A DNA stretch of 64,000 nt from positions 7,377-71,376 of the forward strand of contig JAEZJK010000049.1 of NCBI GenBank assembly GCA_023415835.1, in the 5' to 3' direction. How positions within the stretch are numbered: the stretch's first letter is position 1; the number at the start of each line of letters is the position of its first letter. Under the pieces are notes generated by a model. It worked only from the letters and a program-made list of their open reading frames with translations, was not told the DNA's origin and did not search any database. Positions 25,844 through 34,709 of the stretch are shown here, in pieces. The translations under genes were made by a program, and so were the position numbers. Source of the DNA: Bacillota bacterium (GTDB lineage Bacteria > Bacillota > UBA4882 > UBA8346).

Positions 25844-26716
25844 TTATAAATAACATAAAATAGACTTTTCTATCCAATACGTAAATACAGTATCAGGATT
25901 TTGTTCTTCATACTTTTTCATTTTTAAATACATGCCTATTCCATCAGAAACATCATGCCATAAATCGGTAAACACGAAATCATATTTCCCGTTAGACATG
26001 TGTTTTTGGGCATATTCAAAAGCATCTGCTTTGATAAGCTTAATCTTTTGGGCATTTTTGAATAGGGGTAATAAATATTTATTAAATAATTCAATAACGT
26101 CTTCATTGCTTTCAACAACCGTAACGCTTTCAACATTATCTTTTTGAGAAGTCATATAGGCATAATAGCCAAGCCCAAGTCCAAAAGTAAGTACCTTACC
26201 AAATCCTTTAGCAACAGCTTCTTTCATCGTTGCTATTTCATTCGGTGTAATGGACATCCAGATTCGATCATTTTCCAAAACTACTGGAAACATGAATTCA
26301 GTTTCAAAAAAACCGATTTGAGGAATTTGTCTTCCCTCTTCTGTTTGGGTGATATCATTACAAACAAAACCTTCAAAAGGTTTATATTTTTCATATTTTA
26401 ACTCACTATTACCCATCTTGATAGCCGGTATCTTGATATTCCTATAATATGGATTGTCATAATATTCGTTGGCATCAAGTTTATGAACCATCTGGTTAAA
26501 ATATTTGTTGAACAAGTCCTTATCAGCAACACTATTAACAATATCAAGCCCGAATGCAGTAGCTAATATCACACCAAAAGCATATTCATCAGATACGCCA
26601 CATTTAACGATCTCTCCAATTTCTTCTTTGTTAATAAAGTCAGATCTATTATTCAAATAATTGCTTAGTAAAGTAAATACTTTGTAATTATCTTCTTTTA
26701 TTTTATCTTTGATCAC
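25844..26716 (-). CDS. SAM-dependent methyltransferase-like protein (probably acquired)
   Basis: The 290-residue protein has a C-terminal Rossmann domain with KVLTFGLGLGYYAYMTSQ (motif I, about 177), VTVVESNEDVIELF (acidic loop) and YDFVFTDLWHDVSDGIG (about 246-262). The arrangement resembles spermidine-synthase-type methyltransferases. The N-terminal half is helical and not recognised. Substrate unknown. The gene is markedly AT-rich and prefers AAA, AAT and ATA codons, unlike its neighbours, which suggests horizontal transfer. GTG start behind GGAG. It stands alone between the his cluster and a gene-poor stretch. Confidence 0.6.
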   Translation of the reverse strand: MIKDKIKEDNYKVFTLLSNYLNNRSDFINKEEIGEIVKCGVSDEYAFGVILATAFGLDIVNSVADKDLFNKYFNQMVHKLDANEYYDNPYYRNIKIPAIKMGNSELKYEKYKPFEGFVCNDITQTEEGRQIPQIGFFETEFMFPVVLENDRIWMSITPNEIATMKEAVAKGFGKVLTFGLGLGYYAYMTSQKDNVESVTVVESNEDVIELFNKYLLPLFKNAQKIKLIKADAFEYAQKHMSNGKYDFVFTDLWHDVSDGIGMYLKMKKYEEQNPDTVFTYWIEKSILCYL

Positions 26717-27372
26717 TTTACTCCATATCCTAACCTATTTATTGAATTTGCTGCTAAGCCTTTTTAAACTTTATCAAGTTATCGGTCCGGGTTCTAAGTA
26801 TATGTAATCACACGAATAAATCCGATTCATTGGCCGGTTATATTTCACCATCCCCTAAAAATGTCAACTTAAAGTTTATGACATTAATAAAAGAATGTCA
26901 ATCAATAAAAAAAGTGCAGATAGAAAAGCAAAAATGAATTTGACAAAGCCTTGATTAAAAGCATCCCGCTTGCCTCCGTGGCAAATTTCGGAGCATTGCG
27001 ACAATTAAACAAACCCTGTTTGAAGGGTAACATTAAGTTTCAATTTTTCTTTCAATTTGATCATAGATTAATAGAATTTTTAATAGACTCCCCAAACTTA
27101 AACGGAGGCAAATTTTCCGGATCGTTCGGAAAATCCTCCGAGCCGTCCGGCAAATTTTTCCGGTGGTTGGACGGCCTTCCGGTTTTCAATAGTCAGGAGT
27201 GGGGGGACAATTGGCAGTAGCTTGAGAGGGTGGATTAGGAGCTTCTCAGTTTACAATACGCAGTTGATAAAACCAACCGGATGAGAGAGACGGTTTAGTA
27301 AACCCGCAGCAAGGAGAGGAAAGCGGTAACCAAATCTCAACAAACCCATGAGTAACTGGAGGGGCGAGGCGA
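26717..27372. other. Gene-poor stretch with no recognised gene
   Basis: No convincing coding sequence was found. The first 240 nt continue the AT-rich composition of the methyltransferase gene. Around 27100-27175 the motif CCGGAAAATTT or its complement recurs about three times with short spacing, giving small dyads such as ATTTTCCG/CGGAAAAT. A plus-strand frame at 26951-27220 lacks a ribosome binding site and any recognisable family. The rest could be decayed mobile DNA. Confidence 0.4.
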
Positions 27373-27374
27373 TA

Positions 27375-27403
27375 AAAAAGCCGCTTTACTTCGGCAGCTT
27401 TTT
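27375..27403 (-). terminator. Likely terminator of the germinant receptor operon
   Basis: AAAAAGC (27375-27381) pairs with GCTTTTT (27397-27403), with an imperfect inner GC stem. On the minus strand the hairpin ends in a run of T, 115 nt past the last gene of the ger operon. It could work in both directions. Confidence 0.55.
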
Positions 27404-27517
27404 ATGATCTCAAAAACTCTTTCGCTTATTCTTAATCGTCTCCAACCAATAACCCATGTAAAGTCAATCAGAAAAACCTATTTTACCCTTTTCCTTTCCC
27501 CTTTTCACTTAAACAAT

Positions 27518-27736
27518 TCAAGGAGCTTTCAGATGAAAAACCTTTTCGATAAACCGGCCGATACCGGTTGTGACAACAGGCAACGGCACTCCCAAGACCA
27601 ATAGGACGCTTAAGATCAAGGCTGTCAGCATCAGGCTCGAATAGATCGCCAATTCCAGCCAATAATGTTTCCGGATCAATCCCGGCACATCAAACAAAGC
27701 GATTACTATAAATACAATGATTAAAATGATTATCAT
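27518..27736 (-). CDS. Small two-segment membrane protein, fourth gene of the ger operon
   Basis: The 72-residue protein has two hydrophobic segments (about 2-20 and 32-52) joined by a short loop with FDVPGLIRKHYWLELAIY. Its start overlaps the end of gerAB by 4 nt, so it is translated with the receptor. Small proteins (GerD-unrelated, sometimes called the D subunit of ger operons) are known to accompany some GerA-type receptors and modulate them; whether this is one of them is inference. Confidence 0.75.
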   Translation of the reverse strand: MIIILIIVFIVIALFDVPGLIRKHYWLELAIYSSLMLTALILSVLLVLGVPLPVVTTGIGRFIEKVFHLKAP

Positions 27737-28854
27737 CCCGTTCGCCTCAGAGGTAATTTTCGAACTATCGCGACAATTAAAGTTATTAGAGGTATTCCCA
27801 ATTGAAAGAATACGGAATAGATTGGATTACTCATCTCGTTAAACTCTAAATTCTCAGTAAATCCGGAAAAATTAATTATTGAAAGAATAATCATCAAGAT
27901 GCCGATTGGAATGATTAAGGGACGGACTGAACGGAATTTCAAGAGTTGTCCCAGCCCCAAAACCGTACTGTAGTGAAGAACCGTAATCTTCAAAAAGCCC
28001 ATCGCCAGAAAATTAATAACGACTATACTCTCCAAACGCATATTGACAAAGGGTAAATTGATTAATTTCACTGCCTCGTACGATGGATAACTGAAGATGC
28101 TTCCACTAGCTCCCAATGCTCCAATACCGCGGCAAGAGGCCAGATTAATGATGAAAGCCGCCACCAAAATTCCAATTACCGTTTTACTTCGACTTACCAT
28201 GGTTTGGTTGAGAAAAGGGAAAATCATTAAAAAGAATACCGCCTCACCGAAAGGAAAAATAGCGGCAGTATGAGAGATTTTCAACAATCGCCATACTGGA
28301 GTTCCAAATAACGGCAAAAAGTTATTAAAATCCAGCTGATTCAATTGAAGTAAAAATGTAATAAGTAATAAGAAGGCGGTAAGTGGGACCAATACCAAAC
28401 TGCAACGGGTGATTACTTCCAGACCATTTCTGACCGCATAGACGGATACTAATATCATCAAAGCGGCGAACACTACACTAGGCGTTTCAGGCATAATAAC
28501 CGTGGTGAAAAAGTCGGTAAAATTGCGGATTACTAGTGAGCCCACATGAAATGAGTACCAAAGAAAAATGAGACCGACAATTTTCCCAAGGTACAGGCCA
28601 AAAACCGTCTCCAAAATTTCTACGATTGTCTTGTTCGGAAACCGCCGGGCCAGAGTGGTGAAGATTAAGGCAAAAATCAGGCCCTCGATCACCCCGATGA
28701 TGATGGCGATCCATGCGTCCTGTTGGGCGGCCTGGCCTGGTGTTATAATTACCGCGGAGCCCAAAAGAAAACCAACCATTAAATAAACCAATTGCGAGCC
28801 GGATATTTTCCCCTTCTCCAGAAGCGTCAAACATTTCCACTCCCTTTCATTCAT
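27733..28854 (-). CDS. gerAB: Spore germinant receptor permease subunit (GerAB/GerB family)
   Basis: The 373-residue inner-membrane protein has ten hydrophobic segments and the amino-acid-permease-like GerAB pattern: LVYLMVGFLLGSAVIITPG near the N-terminus and FPFGEAVFFLMIFPFLNQ in the middle. This subunit binds the germinant. It overlaps gerAC by 4 nt upstream and the small gene by 4 nt downstream. The germinant cannot be predicted from the sequence. Confidence 0.93.
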   Translation of the reverse strand: MNEREWKCLTLLEKGKISGSQLVYLMVGFLLGSAVIITPGQAAQQDAWIAIIIGVIEGLIFALIFTTLARRFPNKTIVEILETVFGLYLGKIVGLIFLWYSFHVGSLVIRNFTDFFTTVIMPETPSVVFAALMILVSVYAVRNGLEVITRCSLVLVPLTAFLLLITFLLQLNQLDFNNFLPLFGTPVWRLLKISHTAAIFPFGEAVFFLMIFPFLNQTMVSRSKTVIGILVAAFIINLASCRGIGALGASGSIFSYPSYEAVKLINLPFVNMRLESIVVINFLAMGFLKITVLHYSTVLGLGQLLKFRSVRPLIIPIGILMIILSIINFSGFTENLEFNEMSNPIYSVFFQLGIPLITLIVAIVRKLPLRRTG

Positions 28855-30053
28855 TTCGGCCTAATGGGTTTAATGAGCAACCCAACCCGGCTAATGTTGG
28901 TTTTCACAGTCAGATCAACTTTGAGTTCCGGAAATATTTCATCCCAACGCGGTTCAAGTCGCTCCCAGGCCTTAGGGTCGGCGCGGTGGACCGCCTCTCC
29001 GAAACCAAAGATATCAAGTTTTAATTCTTTTGCCTTTTGCAGGACAGCGTCAATTTCGTTCTTAACGGCCGTTGCCTCCCGCCTGGCCAGGCTTTTGAGC
29101 GCCTCGGGATTGCCGAAGTCAAGCTCGCCGGTTTGGGAACCCAGATTGGATTGGATATTCACCTTTACCTTTATGAGAATATTCTTGCCTTTTATTTCCG
29201 CTTTAATTTTACTGCTGGAACGGATTAATTCCAAATCAACCTTACCTTTGTTCCCGGGGGCCTTAACGACTACAATGCCGCTTTGGACCTTGCCGATCAC
29301 CCAAAGCAGTCCTCTGGTCTCCTTTTTTCCAATGAAATCAACCAGTTTTTCGCCTTTAAATATCGCAGTCCCGGCTAATTTGAACCCATTATCTTCGTCA
29401 AGCTGTATTTGGGTCGCTATCGGAGCCGTCGTCTTACTCAATAACCGAGTGACAAAATCATGGATCGAAAAACCTCTCGCTTCCGAAGTGGCCGATTGAG
29501 CCCGAACCAGTTCAGCGATTTCCATGACTGGGATCTTCTCCATTTTTCCCTGAGCTTTAATCAAATCACCCGCTTTTCCCGTAGTGACTAACACCCAAGC
29601 TGTGGGACGCGGCTCCGCGTCTCTGATAAAAAAATCAAGGTAGCCCCTTACACCTTTCGCAGCAGCTTCCTTCCCGATTATTAAAATCTGATTATGGGGC
29701 CAATATAACCTACGGTTAAACTTGGTGACCGCGTTCCGGAGCGCTTCGAATGTCGTCGAGCCGGCACTTTCGATGATTGCCACCGGCTGGGGCTGGCCTC
29801 CCGGGCTGCCCCTGCCCAAAGTTCCACCGCTACCGCCACCACCACCGCCCCCACCACCGCCGCCCCCTTTAACCTCGCCAGGTTTAATAACTTGAATTGT
29901 CAATAAAAATTTACCAGGTTCCGGGGCTAAATCAATGCCTACTCCGGAGACGATTCCCAATTGGTTCAAATCACGGTAATTCCAACATCCCCCGGTAAAC
30001 GAAACTAACAATAGGGTCATTATTAGCAATGTAAATTTATTCCAAAGTTTCAT
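28851..30053 (-). CDS. gerAC: Spore germinant receptor lipoprotein (GerAC family) with a polyglycine insert
   Basis: The 400-residue lipoprotein has a signal sequence ending in VSFTGGC (lipid-modified Cys23), then WNYRDLNQLGIVSGVGID, the usual GerAC start. The three-domain body follows with EARGFSIHDF and GFGEAVHRADPKAWE near the end. Residues 63-74 are twelve consecutive glycines followed by SGG, inserted in the first beta-sheet region; this is unusual. The ATG at 30053 (behind GAGGA) lies inside the end of gerAA; a longer frame to 30131 lacks the signal peptide and is rejected. Confidence 0.93.
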   Translation of the reverse strand: MKLWNKFTLLIMTLLLVSFTGGCWNYRDLNQLGIVSGVGIDLAPEPGKFLLTIQVIKPGEVKGGGGGGGGGGGGSGGTLGRGSPGGQPQPVAIIESAGSTTFEALRNAVTKFNRRLYWPHNQILIIGKEAAAKGVRGYLDFFIRDAEPRPTAWVLVTTGKAGDLIKAQGKMEKIPVMEIAELVRAQSATSEARGFSIHDFVTRLLSKTTAPIATQIQLDEDNGFKLAGTAIFKGEKLVDFIGKKETRGLLWVIGKVQSGIVVVKAPGNKGKVDLELIRSSSKIKAEIKGKNILIKVKVNIQSNLGSQTGELDFGNPEALKSLARREATAVKNEIDAVLQKAKELKLDIFGFGEAVHRADPKAWERLEPRWDEIFPELKVDLTVKTNISRVGLLIKPIRPK

Positions 30054-31662
30054 CTTGATCCTCGGAGTTCCGATTTTGGGACGCCTGCGGCCGTAAATTA
30101 GAAGACTGACGCGTCCGGTTTTGGCCATCAATCGACTCGGGCCGGGTAAGCATCGCCCACCGCGGTAACCGGACTACTACATCCTGGACTATGTCTCGAA
30201 GGTCCATTGGGGTTATTGGCGATGAGAACGGCACCCCAAATGAACGTAGTGAAACCATATGAACCAAAGCTATTAATAAACCGATAGTGATTCCGAAAGC
30301 GCCCAAAAAACCGGCTAAGATTACTAATGAAAACCTGATAATAGTGCTTTCTTGGACTAAAGTCGGCGTAACAAATGAGGCAATCGCAGTCAGAGATATT
30401 ACGATCAGCACCGGCGCCCCCACTAATCCGGCGGAAACAGCGCCTTCCCCGATTACCAAAGCGCCCACGAAGCTAATTGTCTGACCAATTGGCCTAGGGA
30501 GCCTAATTCCCGCCTCCCGAAGAATTTCAAAGATCAAACCCATTCCCAATGTCTCTACTACTGCCGGAAAAGGAGTGCCTTCGTTGGTCGCAGCAATGGT
30601 AATCAATAATTGGGTTGGGATTAGCTCCTGGTCAAAGGCTGTCAACGCTACAAATAAAGCCGGAAGCAAGATACTTATCCAAAAAGCAATGTACCTGACC
30701 CAACGGATCAGGGTGCCGAAAAACGGTTTAAAATTATAATCGTCAGGGCTTTGAAAGTTTTCAATAAATAAAAAAGGGACGGTTAAAACCACCGGAGTGC
30801 CGTCGGTTATTATTGCGGCCCTTCCTTCCAGTAATTTGGCGCAGGCTACATCCGGCCTTTCGGTATAGCCAATAGTGCCGAAGATTGAAAAAGGAGCGTC
30901 TTCGATATATTCTTCCAGGGGTCCGGCGGATAAGATCCCATCAGTTTTGATTCTTTGGAGCCTCTGTTTGATTTCGGCGATTAAGTTTGGGTCGGCAACG
31001 CCTTTAAGATAGGCGACACAAATATCGGTTTTACTCCTTTCTCCCACTTGCAACGTTTCCAAAGTAAGCCCGGGATTCCCCAGTTTACGCCGGAGCAGGG
31101 CAGTATTGCTCCGCAGCGTTTCCATAAAGCCTTCTCTTGGTCCCTTCACAATTACTTCCGAATCAGGTTGTTCGATTCCCCGTTTTTCCCATCCCGGAGT
31201 AGCGATGGTTAACGCCTCTTTGGAACCGTTAATCAGTAAAGCAGTCCCCCCGGAAAGTACTGCCGCAATAATCGAAGCAAACTTACATTTTCGGTATATT
31301 TCTCCGATGGTAATTAAACTTGACTCAATATATTCCAGTGGATCGCCATTTCCCGGTTTTGTACTAGCGCGTTCAGCCATTAACATTAAGGGACGGAGGA
31401 TACTCCACTCGATCTGGTTCTTATCGGCCAAACCGTCAATAAAAATAATAGCGCCTTCATCTTGTTCCGTACTTCCAATGCTAAAACTCTTGATGATCAA
31501 ATCTGGGCTGGAGTTGAGCTCCTTTTTGATCAACTCAAGATTAACAGCTAGATTAGGCGACAAATCGGTATTAGAGGACTCTTCTTTGGCAAACTCCATT
31601 TTAAGTTTGGCGATTTCCCGTTTCATCCGCCAAAAAAGCCTCTTACGCGGTTTACGAAACAT
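30037..31662 (-). CDS. gerAA: Spore germinant receptor subunit A (GerAA family)
   Basis: The 541-residue protein has a hydrophilic N-terminal region of about 300 residues and a membrane domain with about five segments. Typical blocks: DGTPVVLTVPFLFIENFQSP, PALFVALTAFDQELIPTQLL, TPFPAVVETLGMGLIFEILR and GAVSAGLVGAPVLIVISLT. GerA-type A subunits form the oligomeric receptor channel in the spore inner membrane. The tail after residue 510 is polar and Gln/Asn-rich. ATG at 31662 behind GAGGA; first gene of the operon, with a sigma-G-like promoter. Confidence 0.95.
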   Translation of the reverse strand: MFRKPRKRLFWRMKREIAKLKMEFAKEESSNTDLSPNLAVNLELIKKELNSSPDLIIKSFSIGSTEQDEGAIIFIDGLADKNQIEWSILRPLMLMAERASTKPGNGDPLEYIESSLITIGEIYRKCKFASIIAAVLSGGTALLINGSKEALTIATPGWEKRGIEQPDSEVIVKGPREGFMETLRSNTALLRRKLGNPGLTLETLQVGERSKTDICVAYLKGVADPNLIAEIKQRLQRIKTDGILSAGPLEEYIEDAPFSIFGTIGYTERPDVACAKLLEGRAAIITDGTPVVLTVPFLFIENFQSPDDYNFKPFFGTLIRWVRYIAFWISILLPALFVALTAFDQELIPTQLLITIAATNEGTPFPAVVETLGMGLIFEILREAGIRLPRPIGQTISFVGALVIGEGAVSAGLVGAPVLIVISLTAIASFVTPTLVQESTIIRFSLVILAGFLGAFGITIGLLIALVHMVSLRSFGVPFSSPITPMDLRDIVQDVVVRLPRWAMLTRPESIDGQNRTRQSSNLRPQASQNRNSEDQDETLE

Positions 31663-31695
31663 CTTTTTCCTCACTTACCAAATAAAAGCTTTATT

Positions 31696-31726
31696 TAGTA
31701 TGGAATTTGCAATCGAAAACTATACA
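31696..31726 (-). promoter_or_regulatory. Sigma-G (forespore) promoter of the ger operon
   Basis: On the minus strand TGTATA (31721-31726), an 18-nt spacer and CATACTA (31696-31702) match the sigma-G pattern (about TGNATA, 17-18 nt, CATNNTA). It ends 33 nt before the gerAA start codon. GerA operons are known sigma-G targets, which fits well. Sigma-F recognises similar sites. Confidence 0.75.
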
Positions 31727-31740
31727 TAACATTACAATTA

Positions 31741-31768
31741 AAAACAAAAAACCGAGGGTAACCCTCAG
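31741..31768 (-). terminator. Rho-independent terminator between yitT-like gene and ger operon
   Basis: On the minus strand a stem of GAGGG/CCCTC (31754-31758 with 31762-31766, extendable by outer pairs) is followed by TTTTTTGTTTTT. It would end transcripts from the YitT-family gene before the forespore promoter. Confidence 0.7.
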
Positions 31769-31812
31769 CAATTTTCATTTCAAAACTTCGTCATGTTTAC
31801 ATATATTCTTAT

Positions 31813-31902
31813 CATGTCCGTGCCCGGCAAAACGGTGCTCGTAATCATAATCGTAAGTTTGCATTATCAGAAAACGAATCCGATTACGAGCACGAGCATG
31901 AA
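31813..31902. repeat. CGTGCTCGTAATC-type palindrome, copy 2
   Basis: A left arm CATGTCCGTGC, GGTGCTCGTAATC and a right arm CGATTACGAGCACGAGCATG (31880-31899) make an imperfect long stem with a slipped insertion. The arms share the core of the copy at 24095-24190. Confidence 0.65.
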
Positions 31903-31934
31903 AAATACCCATTTTTAAGCTGGTAAATTTATTG

Positions 31935-32807
31935 CTACTCCTTAAAGCCCTCTCCTAGTACCTCGTGAACATCAGTAATAATCACAAACGCGCGCGGGTC
32001 GATTTTACGGACTATTTCCTTCAGCCTAATCTCCTCAGCCCTTGAAATCACGCATAAAATCACTTCTTTTTGAGAGGTTGAATATAATCCCCTCCCTATC
32101 AGTCCGGTGGCTCCCCGTTGCAACTCCTTTAAAATGGTCTCACCAATCTCCGTCGAGCGTTCCGAGATGATGAACGCCGCCTTGGCATAATCTAACCCCT
32201 CTAAAACCGCGTCCAGTATTTTACTGGTGACAAACATAGTGATAATCGCATATAAAGCCGCTTCAGTGCTTTTAAATACTATCCCGGCCAAAGCAATCAC
32301 AGTACCGTCAAAGATTAACAGTGAATGGCCTACTGAAATACCGGAAATCCTATTAAACAGTTGCGCCGCCAGATCGGTCCCTCCAGTGTTCCCTCGAAAC
32401 CTGAAGGCTATTCCCATGCCTACCCCGGCGATTACACCACCATAAAGGGAAGCTAATAAAGGGTCTTTGGTCAACGGCGTCAAGTTTACCAGTGAATCCC
32501 AAAACTCAATCATAATTGAGATCAATGCCGCCCCAAATAAGGTTTTGAACCCGAACCTGGGACCAAAACTCCACAGGCAAGCGAGAAACAGCGGAATATT
32601 GATGGAAATCATGGTTAAAGCAACCGGCCATCCCCAGAGATGAAAAGCGATTACTCCTAGTCCGCTGACTCCTCCAGCCGCAATCTTATTAGGTATTTGT
32701 AACCAAACCAATGATAAAGCGGTTATGGTCACTCCTACCAAAACCCCAAGGTAATCGAAGGTTTCTCTTTTAACCTCTTTCCAACTTAATGAAAAGCGCC
32801 TTATCAA
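31935..32807 (-). CDS. YitT-family membrane protein (DUF161/DUF2179)
   Basis: The 290-residue protein has about five membrane segments with NKIAAGGVSGLGVIAFHL and FRGNTGGTDLAAQLFNRI, the family signatures, then a C-terminal cytoplasmic DUF2179 domain of about 80 residues (RGATGLIGRGLYSTSQKEV). Transport of an unknown substrate is usually assumed. The TTG at 32807 has GGGGGG five nt upstream; a GTG at 32813 is the other option. Single-gene unit ending at the terminator at 31741. Confidence 0.88.
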   Translation of the reverse strand: MIRRFSLSWKEVKRETFDYLGVLVGVTITALSLVWLQIPNKIAAGGVSGLGVIAFHLWGWPVALTMISINIPLFLACLWSFGPRFGFKTLFGAALISIMIEFWDSLVNLTPLTKDPLLASLYGGVIAGVGMGIAFRFRGNTGGTDLAAQLFNRISGISVGHSLLIFDGTVIALAGIVFKSTEAALYAIITMFVTSKILDAVLEGLDYAKAAFIISERSTEIGETILKELQRGATGLIGRGLYSTSQKEVILCVISRAEEIRLKEIVRKIDPRAFVIITDVHEVLGEGFKE

Positions 32808-32822
32808 AAACACCCCCCTTTT

Positions 32823-32935
32823 TTAGTTGTTAGCTATTAGCTGTTAGCCGTTAACTTAAAAGCCAAAAGCCAAGAGCTAATAGCCAACAGCTTTTCTCAA
32901 AAACAACCAACAATTACTAGCCAGTAGGCTTTTGA
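32823..32935. repeat. Stuttering TTAGCTATTAGCTGTTAGC dyad, copy 2
   Basis: GTTAGCTATTAGCTGTTAGC on the left is mirrored by slipped copies of GAGCTAATAGCCAACAGC, then by AGCCAAAAGCC and CTAGCCAGTAGGCTTTTG. The segment fills the space between tagA and the YitT-family gene. Confidence 0.6.
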
Positions 32936-32937
32936 CT

Positions 32938-33636
32938 TTACCTTAAAAATTGATACCAAAACTTTACTAATTCCGGTAGCAGCTTGATTTTTTTCGGGTC
33001 TTGGATCATCCGGTAACACCATTCCCAGCCATGATTAGTGAAGATTGCGGGAGCCCGCCGCTTTTGGCCGGAGATTATCTCTAATGCGCCCCCAATCCCA
33101 ATCCCAACTGTCCCCTTTAGTTCCGGCAACAATTCGGCTAAAAAAAATTCTTGGCGCGGCGACCCTAATCCTGCTAAGATCAATTTAGGTTTGAACCGAA
33201 TAATCTCTTCCCGGATTAAATCTTCTTTTATTCCAAAGCCATCCCGGATCAATACCGGTTCATTCCCGTAATTCCCTTTTTGCATCTTTAGGGCTGTCTC
33301 TTTTGTCCCTCCATAACTATAAACCGGCAAATGCTCATGAACGCAAAATTTGATAAGTTCATCGGCCAACTCCACCCCCGGAGACCGTTCAGTCCGCAGC
33401 CCGCGTTTTTTCAATGCGAGCAGGATACTGTAACCGTCGACAGTTACTAAATCGGCTGTTTGAATGATTTGTTTTAACCGGAGATTATTCAAAGCGGAGA
33501 TTAACATCGCCCCATTCAGCGTGACCACTTGACGGGACTGTTGCCCCGCAATCAACCAGCTACGTATCGCCTGCCGGATTTCAACCCTTGAACCGGCGTC
33601 TACCGGGATCTCCTTCAAATAGTATCGTTTAATCAT
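32938..33636 (-). CDS. WecG/TagA/CpsF-family glycosyltransferase
   Basis: The 232-residue GT26-type enzyme would transfer an N-acetylhexosamine or N-acetylmannosamine onto a lipid-linked sugar for teichoic-acid-like or other wall polymers. Seen: VVTLNGAMLISAL, DLVTVDGYSILLAL with the key Asp, RSPGVELADELI, ILAGLGSPRQEFF and GIGIGGALEIISGQKRRAP. Length is near family norm. It overlaps csaB by 4 nt and is the last gene of the envelope operon. Confidence 0.92.
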   Translation of the reverse strand: MIKRYYLKEIPVDAGSRVEIRQAIRSWLIAGQQSRQVVTLNGAMLISALNNLRLKQIIQTADLVTVDGYSILLALKKRGLRTERSPGVELADELIKFCVHEHLPVYSYGGTKETALKMQKGNYGNEPVLIRDGFGIKEDLIREEIIRFKPKLILAGLGSPRQEFFLAELLPELKGTVGIGIGGALEIISGQKRRAPAIFTNHGWEWCYRMIQDPKKIKLLPELVKFWYQFLR

Positions 33637-34709
33637 ATCTTTTCAAGATATTGTTTCAAAATTATTTGATTTTCCAACGCCCTGGCCTTCCAAAAAGCGA
33701 ATTTAGATTGATAAGCCAACCGTATTTCGGATGGTTGAGCCAAATAATTGGTGATTTTATTGCAAAGGCCTATCCATTCAGTTTCAAAGGTTAATAAGTG
33801 AAACGGAATGCCCAATTGTAAGCAAAAACCCTCTACTTTCGGATCGGCCGCCAAGCCATAACAAGGGATCCCTTGCAATATACCAGCGACTAATCCGTGA
33901 AGCCGTGTGCTTACTAGTAAATCCAGTCCGCCGGCAACCTGTTGGAGTTGCTCCCACCCTTCATCGGTAGCGAGGATTGTTAATCCATAATTGGCGGAAA
34001 ACTCTTGTAAAAAATCGCGATCCCTTGGTTGAACTGGGATTAAATAGATCTCAATATTTGATCCCAAGCTTAAACAATCAAATAGCTGATCCCAAAAACC
34101 TTTTTTAATAAAACTATATTCCTGAATAATCAGCCCTAGCTTGATTCTTTTTTCGGTTTTCAACTGCTTCCAATATTTCTCAACTAAAGGCGGCGCAAGG
34201 CCGTCTAAAGCTAATAGCGGTTCGGCGGTAAAATGGATTTCGGGTTTTCGGACATTTAATTCCGCCAAGGCGATAATGGAGAGACGATCCCGGACCGTAA
34301 TCAGATCGGCCATTGAAAGGATCCGGCCGGCCAAGAATTTTCCGATCCGGGTCTTCATGGGTCCAATCCCTTGCCCGTAAAGAAAAATTTTTACCATAAA
34401 TAATTTGGCTAAAATAATTAAGGTGGAATAATAAAACAAACTTCGTTTACTGGTAATATCCTGAAAGAGGCTTCCACCGTTACCGATTAGCAGATCCGCT
34501 TCAATTAAAGCCCGGACAATTCCGAAAAAGTTATATTTTCCTATTGCCGCCACATTATATGTTTTGGAAGATCGTTCAGGGGCGGCTGAAATAAGGGTTA
34601 TTTTTGTCCTCCAGTCCATTCCCCGTAGCAATTCCATTAATTGCCTCAGGTTAGTCTCATCCCCAAGGTTTCCAAATCCCAGGTAACCAAAGACTAAGAC
34701 TTTTTTCAT
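33633..34709 (-). CDS. csaB: Polysaccharide pyruvyl transferase CsaB
   Basis: The 358-residue enzyme starts MKKVLVFGYLGFGNLGDE and contains LLIGNGGSLFQDITSKRS, FLYGQGIGPMKT and VSTRLHGLVAGILQGIP, typical of CsaB. CsaB adds pyruvate ketals to the secondary wall polymer to which S-layer-homology proteins bind. The ATG at 34709 overlaps the preceding stop (ATGA), replacing a longer frame to 34760. Context suggests pyruvylated wall polymers and possibly SLH-anchored surface proteins. Confidence 0.92.
   Translation of the reverse strand: MKKVLVFGYLGFGNLGDETNLRQLMELLRGMDWRTKITLISAAPERSSKTYNVAAIGKYNFFGIVRALIEADLLIGNGGSLFQDITSKRSLFYYSTLIILAKLFMVKIFLYGQGIGPMKTRIGKFLAGRILSMADLITVRDRLSIIALAELNVRKPEIHFTAEPLLALDGLAPPLVEKYWKQLKTEKRIKLGLIIQEYSFIKKGFWDQLFDCLSLGSNIEIYLIPVQPRDRDFLQEFSANYGLTILATDEGWEQLQQVAGGLDLLVSTRLHGLVAGILQGIPCYGLAADPKVEGFCLQLGIPFHLLTFETEWIGLCNKITNYLAQPSEIRLAYQSKFAFWKARALENQIILKQYLEKI

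Noticed and set aside
26951..27220. Plus-strand frame of 89 residues in the gene-poor stretch
   Set aside because: TTG start without ribosome binding site, no recognisable family, and its sequence reflects short CCGGAAAATTT repeats.
27240..27372. Riboswitch or intron fragment before the ger terminator
   Set aside because: No consensus core or domain V stem recognised. A 17-nt match to the start region of the hydrogenase large subunit gene is explainable by chance.
28792..29499. Long plus-strand frame antisense to gerAC
   Set aside because: It is a shadow of the strongly supported GerAC gene and has no family features or ribosome binding site.
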